Source: JADJEK01 sp052034255
Lineage (GTDB): Bacteria; Planctomycetota; B15-G4; JADJEK01
Assembly (NCBI GenBank): GCA_052034255.1
Contig: JBPOIU010000063.1
Coordinates: 11,393 to 75,392, forward strand
Reading direction: 5' to 3'
Length of the DNA stretch: 64,000 nt
The notes beneath the pieces were generated by a model. That model did no database searches. It was not told the origin of the DNA and saw only the letters and a program-made list of their open reading frames with translations. The translations under genes and the position numbers were made by a program. Position 1 is the stretch's first letter. Each line of letters starts with the position of its first letter. Positions 18,019 through 26,446 of the stretch are shown one piece after another.

Positions 18019-18639
18019 TCAACGGTAGGAGCAGATGTCGTCGTCGGTGTCGAACTTCCCGTCCGCACCGGCCGATCGCAGCTGGTAGCTGTCCATCGCC
18101 CAATAGCTCGCGGTGTTGGGGTCTTTCTCGGCTTTCACCTGGACCGTCACGACCTCGAAGGTCTGCGCATCGGTGAAGTCGTACTCGTGTTCGCGCTCGT
18201 ACGCATCGCGCCGGATGTAGACGATGGGGTTCTCCCACGCATCGACGACCTCTTGCAGCGCGTTGTTGCCGAACGTCGTGATGTTGACGTCCGCGGTGTC
18301 GTCCTCGAGGTTGCGCAGGTCGGCCTGGTTCGGCTTGTTCGAGCCGTCGTAGCGCTTGTCGAAAAACGCCAGCACGAGGGCCTCGCAGCCCTCGTTGGTC
18401 TTGTTCTTCGCCTTCACGCCGAGGCTCGCCAGTTCGCACGGCGGGTAGTCCCCCATCGTGTTGCGGTACTGCTCGAGCATGACCTTCAGCGACTCGATCT
18501 GCGCCGACGTCTTCGTCTCCTGCCCGCGCTTGCCGAACTCGGAGACCTTGACCGCGACCATCGCGAGCAGGCCAGCCAGGATCGCCAATACGACCAAGAT
18601 CTCGATCAACGTGAACGCGCGACGGGTAGTGCAACGCAT
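18019..18639 (-). CDS. gspG: GspG-like major pseudopilin
   Basis: The 206-residue product begins MRCTTRRA then FTLIEILVVLAILAGLLAMVAV, a prepilin N-terminus with Glu at +5; the residue before the cleavage site is Ala instead of the usual Gly. The family features QIESLKVMLEQYRNTMGDYP and DAWENPIVYIR follow, and the C-terminus has acidic SAGADGKFDTDDDI, the calcium-binding loop typical of GspG. This would polymerise into the pseudopilus shaft. It is first in the operon. No Shine-Dalgarno is present: a TAGAGT box ends seven bases before the ATG. Confidence 0.9.
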   Translation of the reverse strand: MRCTTRRAFTLIEILVVLAILAGLLAMVAVKVSEFGKRGQETKTSAQIESLKVMLEQYRNTMGDYPPCELASLGVKAKNKTNEGCEALVLAFFDKRYDGSNKPNQADLRNLEDDTADVNITTFGNNALQEVVDAWENPIVYIRRDAYEREHEYDFTDAQTFEVVTVQVKAEKDPNTASYWAMDSYQLRSAGADGKFDTDDDICSYR

Positions 18640-18646
18640 GCGACAG

Positions 18647-18675
18647 ACTCTATCGGACCGACAACCTGGTTGTAA
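18647..18675 (-). promoter_or_regulatory. Leaderless promoter of the gspG operon with palindromic operator
   Basis: On the minus strand TTACAA (18675-18670), a 17-base spacer and TAGAGT (18652-18647) lie seven bases before the ATG, so the predicted transcription start falls on the start codon. A perfect 6-bp inverted repeat around one base (acaacc-t-ggttgt, 18661-18673) covers part of the -35 and the spacer and would suit a dimeric repressor. Confidence 0.45.
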
Positions 18676-18746
18676 CTGGGGCTTTACGACGACGGCGCCG
18701 GTTCACCCGGCGGCAGCAACGCGAGTTCGACCCCGCTCGAATCGGA

Positions 18747-21437
18747 TCAGTTGTTGCGGTAACGGACGACCCGAGCGTAACCCGTGCTGGCATCGACGCT
18801 CTGGCGCTCTTTCGCCGTGGCGAACATCGACAGCTGGAACGGCTTCGTGCCCGGCTTCTTCAATCCCGGCACTTCGACGTCCGTGGCGATCGTCCGCTCG
18901 TCCAGCTTCACGTTGAACACGCCCTTGTCGCGGTTCACGAACTCGATCGTGAATCGAGCGGGTGTTTGCGCGGCGATCTTGACCCCAGGGATCGTCTCCC
19001 AATTCTTCAGGACCTGTTTCACGCTGTCCTGCGTCAGCAACCGCACGGAGCCGTCCGCGAACCGGGCGACCGCGATCAGCGCGCCGGGCTCGAGTTCCTG
19101 GCCTCCAGCGCCCGACGGACGCTCGAGATACAGGGCGAGGCCGATGGCGCCTTCGTTCTTCGGGCCGCTCGTCAGCTCGCCGTCGAACTGGACCAGCGTC
19201 TTGCCTTCGGCGTAGCGACGCAGTTCGGTCCACCGATCGGAGTCGCCCGCACGCTGCACGCCCTCGATCGCCACGCGACCGCTCGCGGGCGGCTTCAAAG
19301 CGGGTCCGAACGACTCACGCAGGTCCCAACCGTTCTTGATCTGGGTGCGATCGAACACGTCGACCCACTGTTCCTTCGCCATGTGGTCGCTGATCGACTT
19401 CTGATAGCGATCCGCATACACGGAGAAGGGGTTCGTCTCGTCCGCCGCGGCGGCGCGCGCCTCGGCGAACCGCTGCAGCGCGACGTCGGCTTCACCGGTC
19501 CGGTAAAGGCACCACGCGGCGCCCGCCAACGCGGACGGTCGATCATTGCCCGCGCGCTCGAACGCGACACGCGCGTCGGCCGCGCGCTGCTGGCGCACGA
19601 GCGACATGCCGAGCATGGTCTGGATCTCCGCGTTGACCGGTTCCCGCTTCAGCGACTCGGAGAAGTACTCCTCCGCGGTTTCCGGCCGATCGACCAACAG
19701 CATCGCGTAGCCGAGCTCGTTCAACACGTCGGTGTATCGACCGTGTTCCTTCAGCGAGCGCATGAGCCACGTCGTCGCCTGTTCGAGGTCCCCGCGACGG
19801 CGCGCGTTGCGACCGGCGCGATAGAGCGCGAACGGGTCATTCGGGTCCATTTCGAGCGCACGGGCGAATGCGTCCGCCGCGCGCTCGTCGTCACCGAGGG
19901 CTTCGTCGAGGATGCCGATACCACACGTCGGCGACGAAGCCGACAGCGGTGCGAGGTCGGCCGCTTCGAGGTAGCGGCTGCGCGACTCGGCGACGGCTTC
20001 GGGCGTCGGTGTGACGGCGAGCGCCACGGCGAGGTTGTAGACAGCCTCGGCGGAATTCGGATCGAGCGACAGCGCCGTGCGCAACGGCTCGATCGCATCC
20101 TGGGGCTTCCCCATCGCCAGCGCGAGCGCGCCCTTCACGATCGACAACTCCGCCGACGTTACGTCGAGCGCTTCCGCGCGCTTCAAGGCGCGCTCGGCCT
20201 CGGCCTTGTCGTCGCGCACGAGGTGTGCGCGCGCCATGTCGACCAGCACGGCCGTCTTGTCGGCCGCGCCGATGCTGCCGGATTGCAGCGCGCGATCGAA
20301 TGCGGCTGCCGCAGCGGCTGCGTCGCCATCGTCGAGCAGGGTCCGTCCGAGCACGGTCCACGCGAGGTGATCGTTGGGGTTCTTCTCGGTGGCGGCGACC
20401 AACACGTCGTGTGCGGCGGCCTTCAGGCCGAGCTGCCTCAAGCGCACGCCGCGTCGCATCATCAGGTACGAAGTTTCGATGCCCTTCGCCTTGGCTTCGT
20501 CGAGGACGGCGAGCTCTCCTTCCTCGTCGTAACCGTACTCGCGGACCATCGCGAGCAACTCGTACGCTTCGGCGAGCCCGGGGTCGAACGACAGCGCCGA
20601 GCGCACGAACTGCTCCGCGGCGACCAAGGCGCTGGCGCGATCCTCGTCGACCCAGGTCAAGCAAGTGCGCGCGGATTGCAGCTGCGTCTTCACGTTGCTG
20701 ACCGCGGGCTTCGTCTCGCGCCACAACAGTTTGCCGCGCGTCGCGACCGTGTCGGCGAAGCCGAAACCCTGCTGATACACGCCGCCGTTTTCGAGATCGG
20801 CACGCGCAAACGTCGTCTTCACCGTGCGCTTGCCCGACTTCGGGTCGATGCCTTGGAACTCGATCGCTTCGGCCGTCTTGTCGAGGAGGCCGACGCGGTC
20901 CTTGTTCAACACCAAGCCCCACAGCCGTGACTGACCGGAGCGCTTCACCCAGTCGTACACCTTCTCGAGGCTCGCGACGTCGCCGCTCGCGGCAGCGCCC
21001 GCCGCAGATCCGGCCGTGCCGCCGCCCGCGGACTCGAAACGTCCTTCATCGGCGGGTGCTCCTTCGTCGGCCGGAGCAGCCAGTGCGGCCGGCAATGAGC
21101 CGTGCCGATGGACCGCCGACTTCTCGGGCTCCGCCGTCGGCAATGGCAAGGGACCCAGAGCGACGATCTCAGGCAGCGGCGGCGGATCCAGCACCAGCGG
21201 CGGCAGCTCGGTCCACTCGCGCGGCGGTTGGAACACGTCGCGACCGGAGGGATCGGGCCGCGCATCTTCGGAGCGCGTGAACACGATCTCGGGCACGTTC
21301 GGCGCCGCAACGACGTCGACCGACTTGCCCTTCGGAATGGGCCGCGACTGGTAGCCGTCGGTGGCTTGCATGGCGAGCGCCGTGCCGGCGATCACCAGCG
21401 TGCCGAGGAATAGGATCTGCTCACGCTTCAGACTCAT
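18747..21437 (-). CDS. Membrane-anchored TPR protein of the secretion operon
   Basis: The 896-residue product has one N-terminal membrane helix (about 7-24), a proline-rich stretch (about 60-110), an Ala/Gly-rich linker, and many TPRs from about 250 to 640 (for example LSLDPNSAEAVYNLAVALAV and LEMDPNDPFALYRAGRNARR). The last 200 residues form a beta-rich domain resembling the family-16-like fold of DUF1080 proteins (VQFDGELTSGPKNEGAIGLALY, FTIEFVNRDKGVFNVKLDER). In position it replaces GspC/PilP, downstream of the PilM-PilN and PilO/GspM genes. A scaffold linking inner-membrane platform and pseudopilus is inferred. Confidence 0.75.
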   Translation of the reverse strand: MSLKREQILFLGTLVIAGTALAMQATDGYQSRPIPKGKSVDVVAAPNVPEIVFTRSEDARPDPSGRDVFQPPREWTELPPLVLDPPPLPEIVALGPLPLPTAEPEKSAVHRHGSLPAALAAPADEGAPADEGRFESAGGGTAGSAAGAAASGDVASLEKVYDWVKRSGQSRLWGLVLNKDRVGLLDKTAEAIEFQGIDPKSGKRTVKTTFARADLENGGVYQQGFGFADTVATRGKLLWRETKPAVSNVKTQLQSARTCLTWVDEDRASALVAAEQFVRSALSFDPGLAEAYELLAMVREYGYDEEGELAVLDEAKAKGIETSYLMMRRGVRLRQLGLKAAAHDVLVAATEKNPNDHLAWTVLGRTLLDDGDAAAAAAAFDRALQSGSIGAADKTAVLVDMARAHLVRDDKAEAERALKRAEALDVTSAELSIVKGALALAMGKPQDAIEPLRTALSLDPNSAEAVYNLAVALAVTPTPEAVAESRSRYLEAADLAPLSASSPTCGIGILDEALGDDERAADAFARALEMDPNDPFALYRAGRNARRRGDLEQATTWLMRSLKEHGRYTDVLNELGYAMLLVDRPETAEEYFSESLKREPVNAEIQTMLGMSLVRQQRAADARVAFERAGNDRPSALAGAAWCLYRTGEADVALQRFAEARAAAADETNPFSVYADRYQKSISDHMAKEQWVDVFDRTQIKNGWDLRESFGPALKPPASGRVAIEGVQRAGDSDRWTELRRYAEGKTLVQFDGELTSGPKNEGAIGLALYLERPSGAGGQELEPGALIAVARFADGSVRLLTQDSVKQVLKNWETIPGVKIAAQTPARFTIEFVNRDKGVFNVKLDERTIATDVEVPGLKKPGTKPFQLSMFATAKERQSVDASTGYARVVRYRNN

Positions 21438-22213
21438 GCGCGCGACCCCGCTTCATCCGCGTCGGCTTCGAAGATCAACGCCGAGACCGTCAACTGCATG
21501 GTGGCGAACCCGTTCGCTTTCTTCTTGTCGACCTCGATGTTCGCATCCTCGATCGACAAGAACTGTTCCTGGTCGCGCACGATCAGCGACACGAGCTCCG
21601 ACAGTGCGGACGGCGTTCCACTGATCTTGAACTTGACCGTCAGCGTCTCCGCGAGCTGGCGCTTGTCCTTCGTCTTCTTGCCGCGCGCGTCGATGATCTC
21701 GATCGAATCGACCGCCCGCACGTCGGCCAGGATCGCCGATTCGACGACCTCTTGGACGACGTTCAGACCGAGCAGGTAACGCTGGATCGCCTCGCGGCCG
21801 GCGGGCGTGAACGGCGGTAGGCCGAGCGACTCGTCGACGCGGATGTTGCCGCGCGCCGCGACGTCGACCAGCGCCTCGGTGGCCTGCGAGCGGATCTCGG
21901 TGAAGCGCAAGTCGGGAGTCTTGTCGTTCTTGTCGAGCAGGTAGCGCGCGTCCGGCTTGAAGCGCATGCGCTCCGTGAGCTCGCCGAGCCGCTCGCCATA
22001 CTTCGTCGTCGCGCCGAGCACGGCGCTGAGTTCGCTCTTCTGGACGGTGTCGGCCTTGTTGAGTTTCTGCAGCCGCGCTGTGGCCCCGCCCACCGCCGCA
22101 TCCGCATTCCACACGGTGCCGATCACGACCTTGCCGACGATGAGCACGAGCAACCCGGCGCCGACGCCGAGGATGAAACGGCGATGGTTTTGCCAAGCGT
22201 CGTTCAGATCCAT
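21434..22213 (-). CDS. PilO/GspM-like inner-membrane platform protein
   Basis: The 259-residue product has a short cytoplasmic N-terminus, one membrane helix (FILGVGAGLLVLIVGKVVIG) and a periplasmic alpha/beta part ending in a ferredoxin-like region (KFKISGTPSALSELVSLIV, then FATMQLTVSALIFEAD). This is the topology and length of PilO or GspM, which dimerise with PilN or GspL. The ATG is preferred because AAGGAG lies eight bases upstream; a GTG three bases earlier is possible. It overlaps both neighbours. Confidence 0.78.
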   Translation of the reverse strand: MDLNDAWQNHRRFILGVGAGLLVLIVGKVVIGTVWNADAAVGGATARLQKLNKADTVQKSELSAVLGATTKYGERLGELTERMRFKPDARYLLDKNDKTPDLRFTEIRSQATEALVDVAARGNIRVDESLGLPPFTPAGREAIQRYLLGLNVVQEVVESAILADVRAVDSIEIIDARGKKTKDKRQLAETLTVKFKISGTPSALSELVSLIVRDQEQFLSIEDANIEVDKKKANGFATMQLTVSALIFEADADEAGSRA

Positions 22214-23898
22214 CACTTGGTCTCCTTCGGGGCGTCGACGGCGACGGCCTGTTCACCGTCCGCGTTCGGCTTCGAGAAGTTCAGCGTGACCGTCCACTCG
22301 AATGGCGACTTCGGACTCGCCGGCCGGGTCGAGGTCACGGGCGTTCGCGGCAGCAACGGGTCGGCGGCGATCGCCTGCACGAAGCGGTTGAACACCGCTT
22401 CCACGCCGGTCGCACCTTCACGCCCCTCGCCGCGGATGACGACCACCGGCCGAGTCTCCGTCCCGGTGATGCCGAGGGTCGCGTCCGCGATTCGATCGAG
22501 TCCGACCGAACGCACGTAGAGCTCGAACGGCAGGTGCTTTTGCAGCAGTGTCAGCGCCCGCTCGAAGCCGACCCCCGAGACGACGAACGCCTCGAGTTCG
22601 GACAACTGCGCCGCCTGCTCGGACCGCAGCGCGACGCCCTCGTCGTAGTTCTTCTTGGCTTTGGTGCGTTTGTCGAGTTCGGCGGCGAACTGACGCTCGT
22701 CCGCGGTCGCCGCGTCCGCGTCCCGCTTCGACAGGAACGCATCGACGCAGAGCCACAGCACGAGCACCGCAGCGGCGGCGACGATCCAGACCGTCTTCTC
22801 CTTGAACTCCCGGGCCTTGCGGACGGCGGCGGGCAGGATCTGGATCGAGTAGACGTCGGTGCCGGTGGCGCCGAGCGCCAGGCCCAGCGCGACGACTGCC
22901 GCGGCGCGTGCGTCCTCGTCGAGTTCCGCGCCGACCGCCGCAGTTTCCATCGCCCCGAACGGATCGAATGCCGTGACCGGCACGTTCAGGTTCGACTCGA
23001 TGTACTTGTCGAGTCCGCGCAACCGCGCCGTGCCGCCGCACAGCAACACGCGGCTCGGCTTCAGCTCGTTCTGCCCCGTCTGCGAGCGCGCGAACAGGAT
23101 CGACGATTGCACCATCGACAGGATCTGACCAGTCGCGCCGGCGAGCGCGCGCGAGACTTTGTCCTCTTGCGCCGAGCGCTTTGCGACGTCGAACGGCGAG
23201 ACGTTGGCGAACTGTTCCTTCAGGCTGCGCGCCTTGTCGCGACTGACGTTGAACGCGGCGACCAACGCCTCGTCGAACAAGTCGCCGCCACCCGACAGGT
23301 TGCGCGCGAACAGCAGGTCGCCGTCCTTCGTCACCGCGATGTCGGTGTTGCGCGCGCCGATGTTGACGAGCAGCGTGACGCCGTCCTCGGTTCCCGCGCG
23401 GCGGTACGCGTTGTAGAGCGCGATCGAATTGGGCTGGAACGCCACCAGGTCGCCGCCGCCGCCCTTCATCGCGTCGACTTGCGCGTCGAGCAGCGTCTCC
23501 TTCGCGAGTGCGAGCAGCACGGTGTCGTCGCTGGAGACGTCGGAAGCGACCGGGATCAGGTTGTAGTCCGCCGCCAGCGCATCGCCGGACTGCTGGATCA
23601 ACTCCTGGATCTCGAAGTTCATCAGGTTGCGCAGCTGCCAGTCGGGCACTTGCGGCACCTGCGTGTATCGCACGACGACGTCGCGTCCCGTGAGACCGAC
23701 GGCGACCTGACCCTTCAGCCCGGTCGCGTCGAGCGCTTCACGCGCGGCCGCGGCAACGGCCTGAGGATCCGACGCCTTGTCCTTCACACCCGGAGCGGAC
23801 GCGATCTTAAGGACGTGGAATCCGTCCTTCTTCGCTTCGCCCGCGACGATGCGGATGCGTTCGGAGCCGATGTCGATACCGATCGCGATCCGGCCCAT
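22213..23898 (-). CDS. PilM-PilN fusion (GspL-like) platform protein
   Basis: The 561-residue product fuses two parts usually encoded separately in type IV pilus systems. Residues 1-350 are an actin-like PilM: GIDIGSERIRIVAGEAK, VNIGARNTDIAV, LLCGGTARLRGLDKYIE. A membrane helix (about 372-392, VWIVAAAAVLVLWLCVDAFL) and a PilN-like periplasmic part with coiled coil follow. This is the GspL layout and supplies the cytoplasm-to-periplasm link of the assembly platform. Start MGRIAIGID is chosen because it begins the PilM fold and overlaps the FHA gene stop by one base (TGATG). Confidence 0.88.
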   Translation of the reverse strand: MGRIAIGIDIGSERIRIVAGEAKKDGFHVLKIASAPGVKDKASDPQAVAAAAREALDATGLKGQVAVGLTGRDVVVRYTQVPQVPDWQLRNLMNFEIQELIQQSGDALAADYNLIPVASDVSSDDTVLLALAKETLLDAQVDAMKGGGGDLVAFQPNSIALYNAYRRAGTEDGVTLLVNIGARNTDIAVTKDGDLLFARNLSGGGDLFDEALVAAFNVSRDKARSLKEQFANVSPFDVAKRSAQEDKVSRALAGATGQILSMVQSSILFARSQTGQNELKPSRVLLCGGTARLRGLDKYIESNLNVPVTAFDPFGAMETAAVGAELDEDARAAAVVALGLALGATGTDVYSIQILPAAVRKAREFKEKTVWIVAAAAVLVLWLCVDAFLSKRDADAATADERQFAAELDKRTKAKKNYDEGVALRSEQAAQLSELEAFVVSGVGFERALTLLQKHLPFELYVRSVGLDRIADATLGITGTETRPVVVIRGEGREGATGVEAVFNRFVQAIAADPLLPRTPVTSTRPASPKSPFEWTVTLNFSKPNADGEQAVAVDAPKETK

Positions 23899-26282
23899 CA
23901 CTGACCCACTTTCTCGGCAGCCTTGGATGCCGCCTCGGACCACGGGTAGCGCTGCGCCAAATAGTCCGCGATCGCTTTGGCTTTCAGCTTCTGCGGCGGA
24001 TCTTGCGCCAGCGCGGTCTCGATCTGTTGGAACAACAAGTTCGCTTCGGCCTCCGCGAAGCCGCGCTGCACTTTCTCGCGCTCTTGCACCAGGTTCGCGC
24101 GTTGCTCGGCGAAGCCCTTCGCCGCTGGAGTGCCGTCGAACGCCGCGGCGGCGGCTTCGGCTTCGGCTTCCGCGACGGCGTACGCCGACGGGCTCGCGAG
24201 GAAGCGTGCCCGCGACACGGCGTCGGCGACCTTCTTCTCGATGACTTCACGCGCCTTCAGGATCGCCTGCGTGCGCTCCTCGGCTTCGGCGAGGACCGCC
24301 TCGTCGAACGGGAACGAGTTCGCGATCGTCTCGAGCGTCGCCAGCGCAGAACCGAGCTTCTTGCCCTGTTCCGCCGCGCGCGCGTCCGCGAGCAACTTCT
24401 GCGCTTGAGCCTTCTCCTCGGTGAAGTCGACTTGGAAGCGCAACATCGCTTTCCCGGCGGTCGGCGTCGGCTCGAGGTTCAACCGGAACACAGCGCCTTC
24501 GCGCGTTCCATTGATCCGACACGGCGGATCGATCGCGATCTTCAAGCGATTGGGGCCTCGACCCACGACCACTCCCGTCGCCTCGTCGCTGCTGAACGAA
24601 TCGCGGAACGGTTCGAGCGTGCCACCACGCATCACATGGACGGCGTCCTCGGCGATCGCCGGCGAGAGCACGATCGGAATGCGGACCGAGACACCGGCCC
24701 CAGGGGCCTTCCACTCCGCGCGCACGGATGGCGTCGGCGGTGTGCCTTCGAATGCGTGGGAGAACTCGCTCGCGGCGCCATTCCACAGCAGGACGCGACC
24801 CGCGTCACGGGTCGCCGCTTCGGCGAGGTAGCGCGTCGCGTCGTGGCGCGCGCCGGACTCGCCGACGAACACGGTCGGCATCACGCGCAGCAGGTCCTGA
24901 CCGCCGCGCCGCATGAACAGCACATGCCCGGCGGCTTCGAACTCGAAGCCGCTCTGGGTGATCGTCGCGACCTTGTTGAAGCTCGTCTCTTCGATCTCGA
25001 GATCGTCGAAGCTCGCTTTGCCTTCTTTGCCCGCGGCGATCAGTTCGATCGCGAGGTGCGTCGCGCCGGTGGGCGCGGTGACCTCGGCGGATACGGACTG
25101 CCAATCGCTCTGCGACGTCGCACCGATGCGCATCGGGATGACGTACTCGGCGTCGTCCGTCTTCGTGAACACCGCGGACAGGATCGCGCTGGCGCCACCG
25201 CTCGCCTTCAGGAAGCCGCCGATACGCACGCCGCGCCCCGCGGCGACCGGCACCGGAGAGCGCAGGACCGCGATGGCTTCGGAACCGGCCGGCGACGCCG
25301 ACAAGCACTGGCGACCGCTTTTCGCCGTGCTGCCGTCTTCGCGGAACCCTTCGGTGCCCGCGACCAGGTCGAACGCACTGCCCGGATCGTCGGATCCGTC
25401 ACTCGACTCGAGCGACCAACGACCCCCGAGGAGATTCGTGGGCTTGGCCGGAGGCGCTTCGGCCCCGACGCTCTCGCCGCGCATTTTCCACAGGAAGAAC
25501 CCGGCAGTGCCGAGCCCGCCGAGCAGCAACACGAGCCCGATCGCCGCGAGCGGGCTGCGCGATCCCGACACCGCCTTCACGACCTTGACTTGCGGCACGT
25601 CGACCAGCGTTTGCGCGGCCGCGACCGAGGGCCCCTTCGCCAGTGCGTCGGGCAGCGGGCGCGTCGTGTCCGTGAACACGAAGTCGAGATCACCGACGAG
25701 CACGCGGTCCCCGTGCGACAGGGGCACTTCTTCGACCTTCTTGCCCTCGAGGTACGTTCCGTTGGTCGAGCCCAGATCGCGCAGGGTCGGATGCCCGTCC
25801 TCGAACACGATCTCGCAGTGGACGCCCGAGACTTTCGGGTCCTTCACCGTGACGGTGTTGCCGGGCTTGCGACCGAACGTCGTCCGACCTTCCTTGATCA
25901 CGAGCTTGTCGCCGGCGCGTTCGCCGCCGGTGAAGACCAGGGCGAACCGCGTTTCCTTCGCGGAGCCACCAGCGCCGCCGGCGCCGGAGCTCGCGCTCTC
26001 CGATTCGAGCGTGAAGCGCAACACGACCGCGCCGATCTTGATGCGATCGCCTTCCGCGAGACGAACCGTGTCGACACGTTCGTCGTTGCGATACGTGCCG
26101 TTCGCGGACTTCAAGTCCTTCAGTACGAAGCCATCGCCGTCGCGTGCGACTTCTGCGTGTCGACGCGAAGCCCCTCCGTCGTTGACGACGATCTCGTTGC
26201 CGGGCTCGCGACCGAGACGGGTGAGATCGCCGAGCGTGTACTCCTGCGGCTCTTTCCCGCTTTCGAGGATGAGTCGGGCCAT
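23898..26282 (-). CDS. Tandem FHA domain membrane protein
   Basis: The 794-residue product has two N-terminal FHA domains that bind phosphothreonine peptides. The first (about 5-92) has LGREPGNEI, SRRH and SANGTY; the second (about 110-200) has FGRKPGNTV, SGVH and STNGTY, so both retain the Gly-Arg, Ser-x-x-His and Asn-Gly residues. A membrane helix follows near 245-268. The exported part has a carbohydrate-binding-like beta-sandwich (about 290-450) and a helical C-terminus (about 620-794). It heads the PilM/N-PilO operon, which suggests that phospho-signalling gates the secretion platform. The kinase partner is not adjacent. Confidence 0.82.
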   Translation of the reverse strand: MARLILESGKEPQEYTLGDLTRLGREPGNEIVVNDGGASRRHAEVARDGDGFVLKDLKSANGTYRNDERVDTVRLAEGDRIKIGAVVLRFTLESESASSGAGGAGGSAKETRFALVFTGGERAGDKLVIKEGRTTFGRKPGNTVTVKDPKVSGVHCEIVFEDGHPTLRDLGSTNGTYLEGKKVEEVPLSHGDRVLVGDLDFVFTDTTRPLPDALAKGPSVAAAQTLVDVPQVKVVKAVSGSRSPLAAIGLVLLLGGLGTAGFFLWKMRGESVGAEAPPAKPTNLLGGRWSLESSDGSDDPGSAFDLVAGTEGFREDGSTAKSGRQCLSASPAGSEAIAVLRSPVPVAAGRGVRIGGFLKASGGASAILSAVFTKTDDAEYVIPMRIGATSQSDWQSVSAEVTAPTGATHLAIELIAAGKEGKASFDDLEIEETSFNKVATITQSGFEFEAAGHVLFMRRGGQDLLRVMPTVFVGESGARHDATRYLAEAATRDAGRVLLWNGAASEFSHAFEGTPPTPSVRAEWKAPGAGVSVRIPIVLSPAIAEDAVHVMRGGTLEPFRDSFSSDEATGVVVGRGPNRLKIAIDPPCRINGTREGAVFRLNLEPTPTAGKAMLRFQVDFTEEKAQAQKLLADARAAEQGKKLGSALATLETIANSFPFDEAVLAEAEERTQAILKAREVIEKKVADAVSRARFLASPSAYAVAEAEAEAAAAAFDGTPAAKGFAEQRANLVQEREKVQRGFAEAEANLLFQQIETALAQDPPQKLKAKAIADYLAQRYPWSEAASKAAEKVGQ

Positions 26283-26311
26283 GGCGTGGTTGCGCTCGGG
26301 TGAAAACGGTC

Positions 26312-26340
26312 CTTGTACCACCGGTCGGAAAGCGTGACAA
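26312..26340 (-). promoter_or_regulatory. Promoter of the FHA-pilMN operon
   Basis: On the minus strand TTGTCA (26340-26335, five of six matches to TTGACA), a 17-base spacer and TACAAG (26317-26312) precede the FHA gene start by 29 bases. Confidence 0.55.
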
Positions 26341-26384
26341 CGCGCTTGTTTGCAGCCGGAAGCAAGACCCGTCGCGTCGCTCTA

Positions 26385-26426
26385 GCGCTCGCTCCGAGCG
26401 CAGTAACGGCGCCTCGTCGGAGGCGC
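26385..26426 (-). terminator. Tandem hairpin terminators
   Basis: Two perfect 7-bp hairpins stand side by side: GCGCTCG-ctc-CGAGCGC (26385-26401) and GCGCCTC-gtcg-GAGGCGC (26409-26426). They lie 20-60 bases after the stop of the GspG-like membrane gene and upstream of the FHA promoter, so they separate two minus-strand units. Confidence 0.6.
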
Positions 26427-26446
26427 TTCGCGCGCATCCGTCGGGG

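Noticed and set aside
24003..26303. Plus-strand ORF of 766 codons
   Set aside because: It is a shadow of the tandem-FHA gene, with low-complexity Arg/Ala sequence and no recognisable domain.
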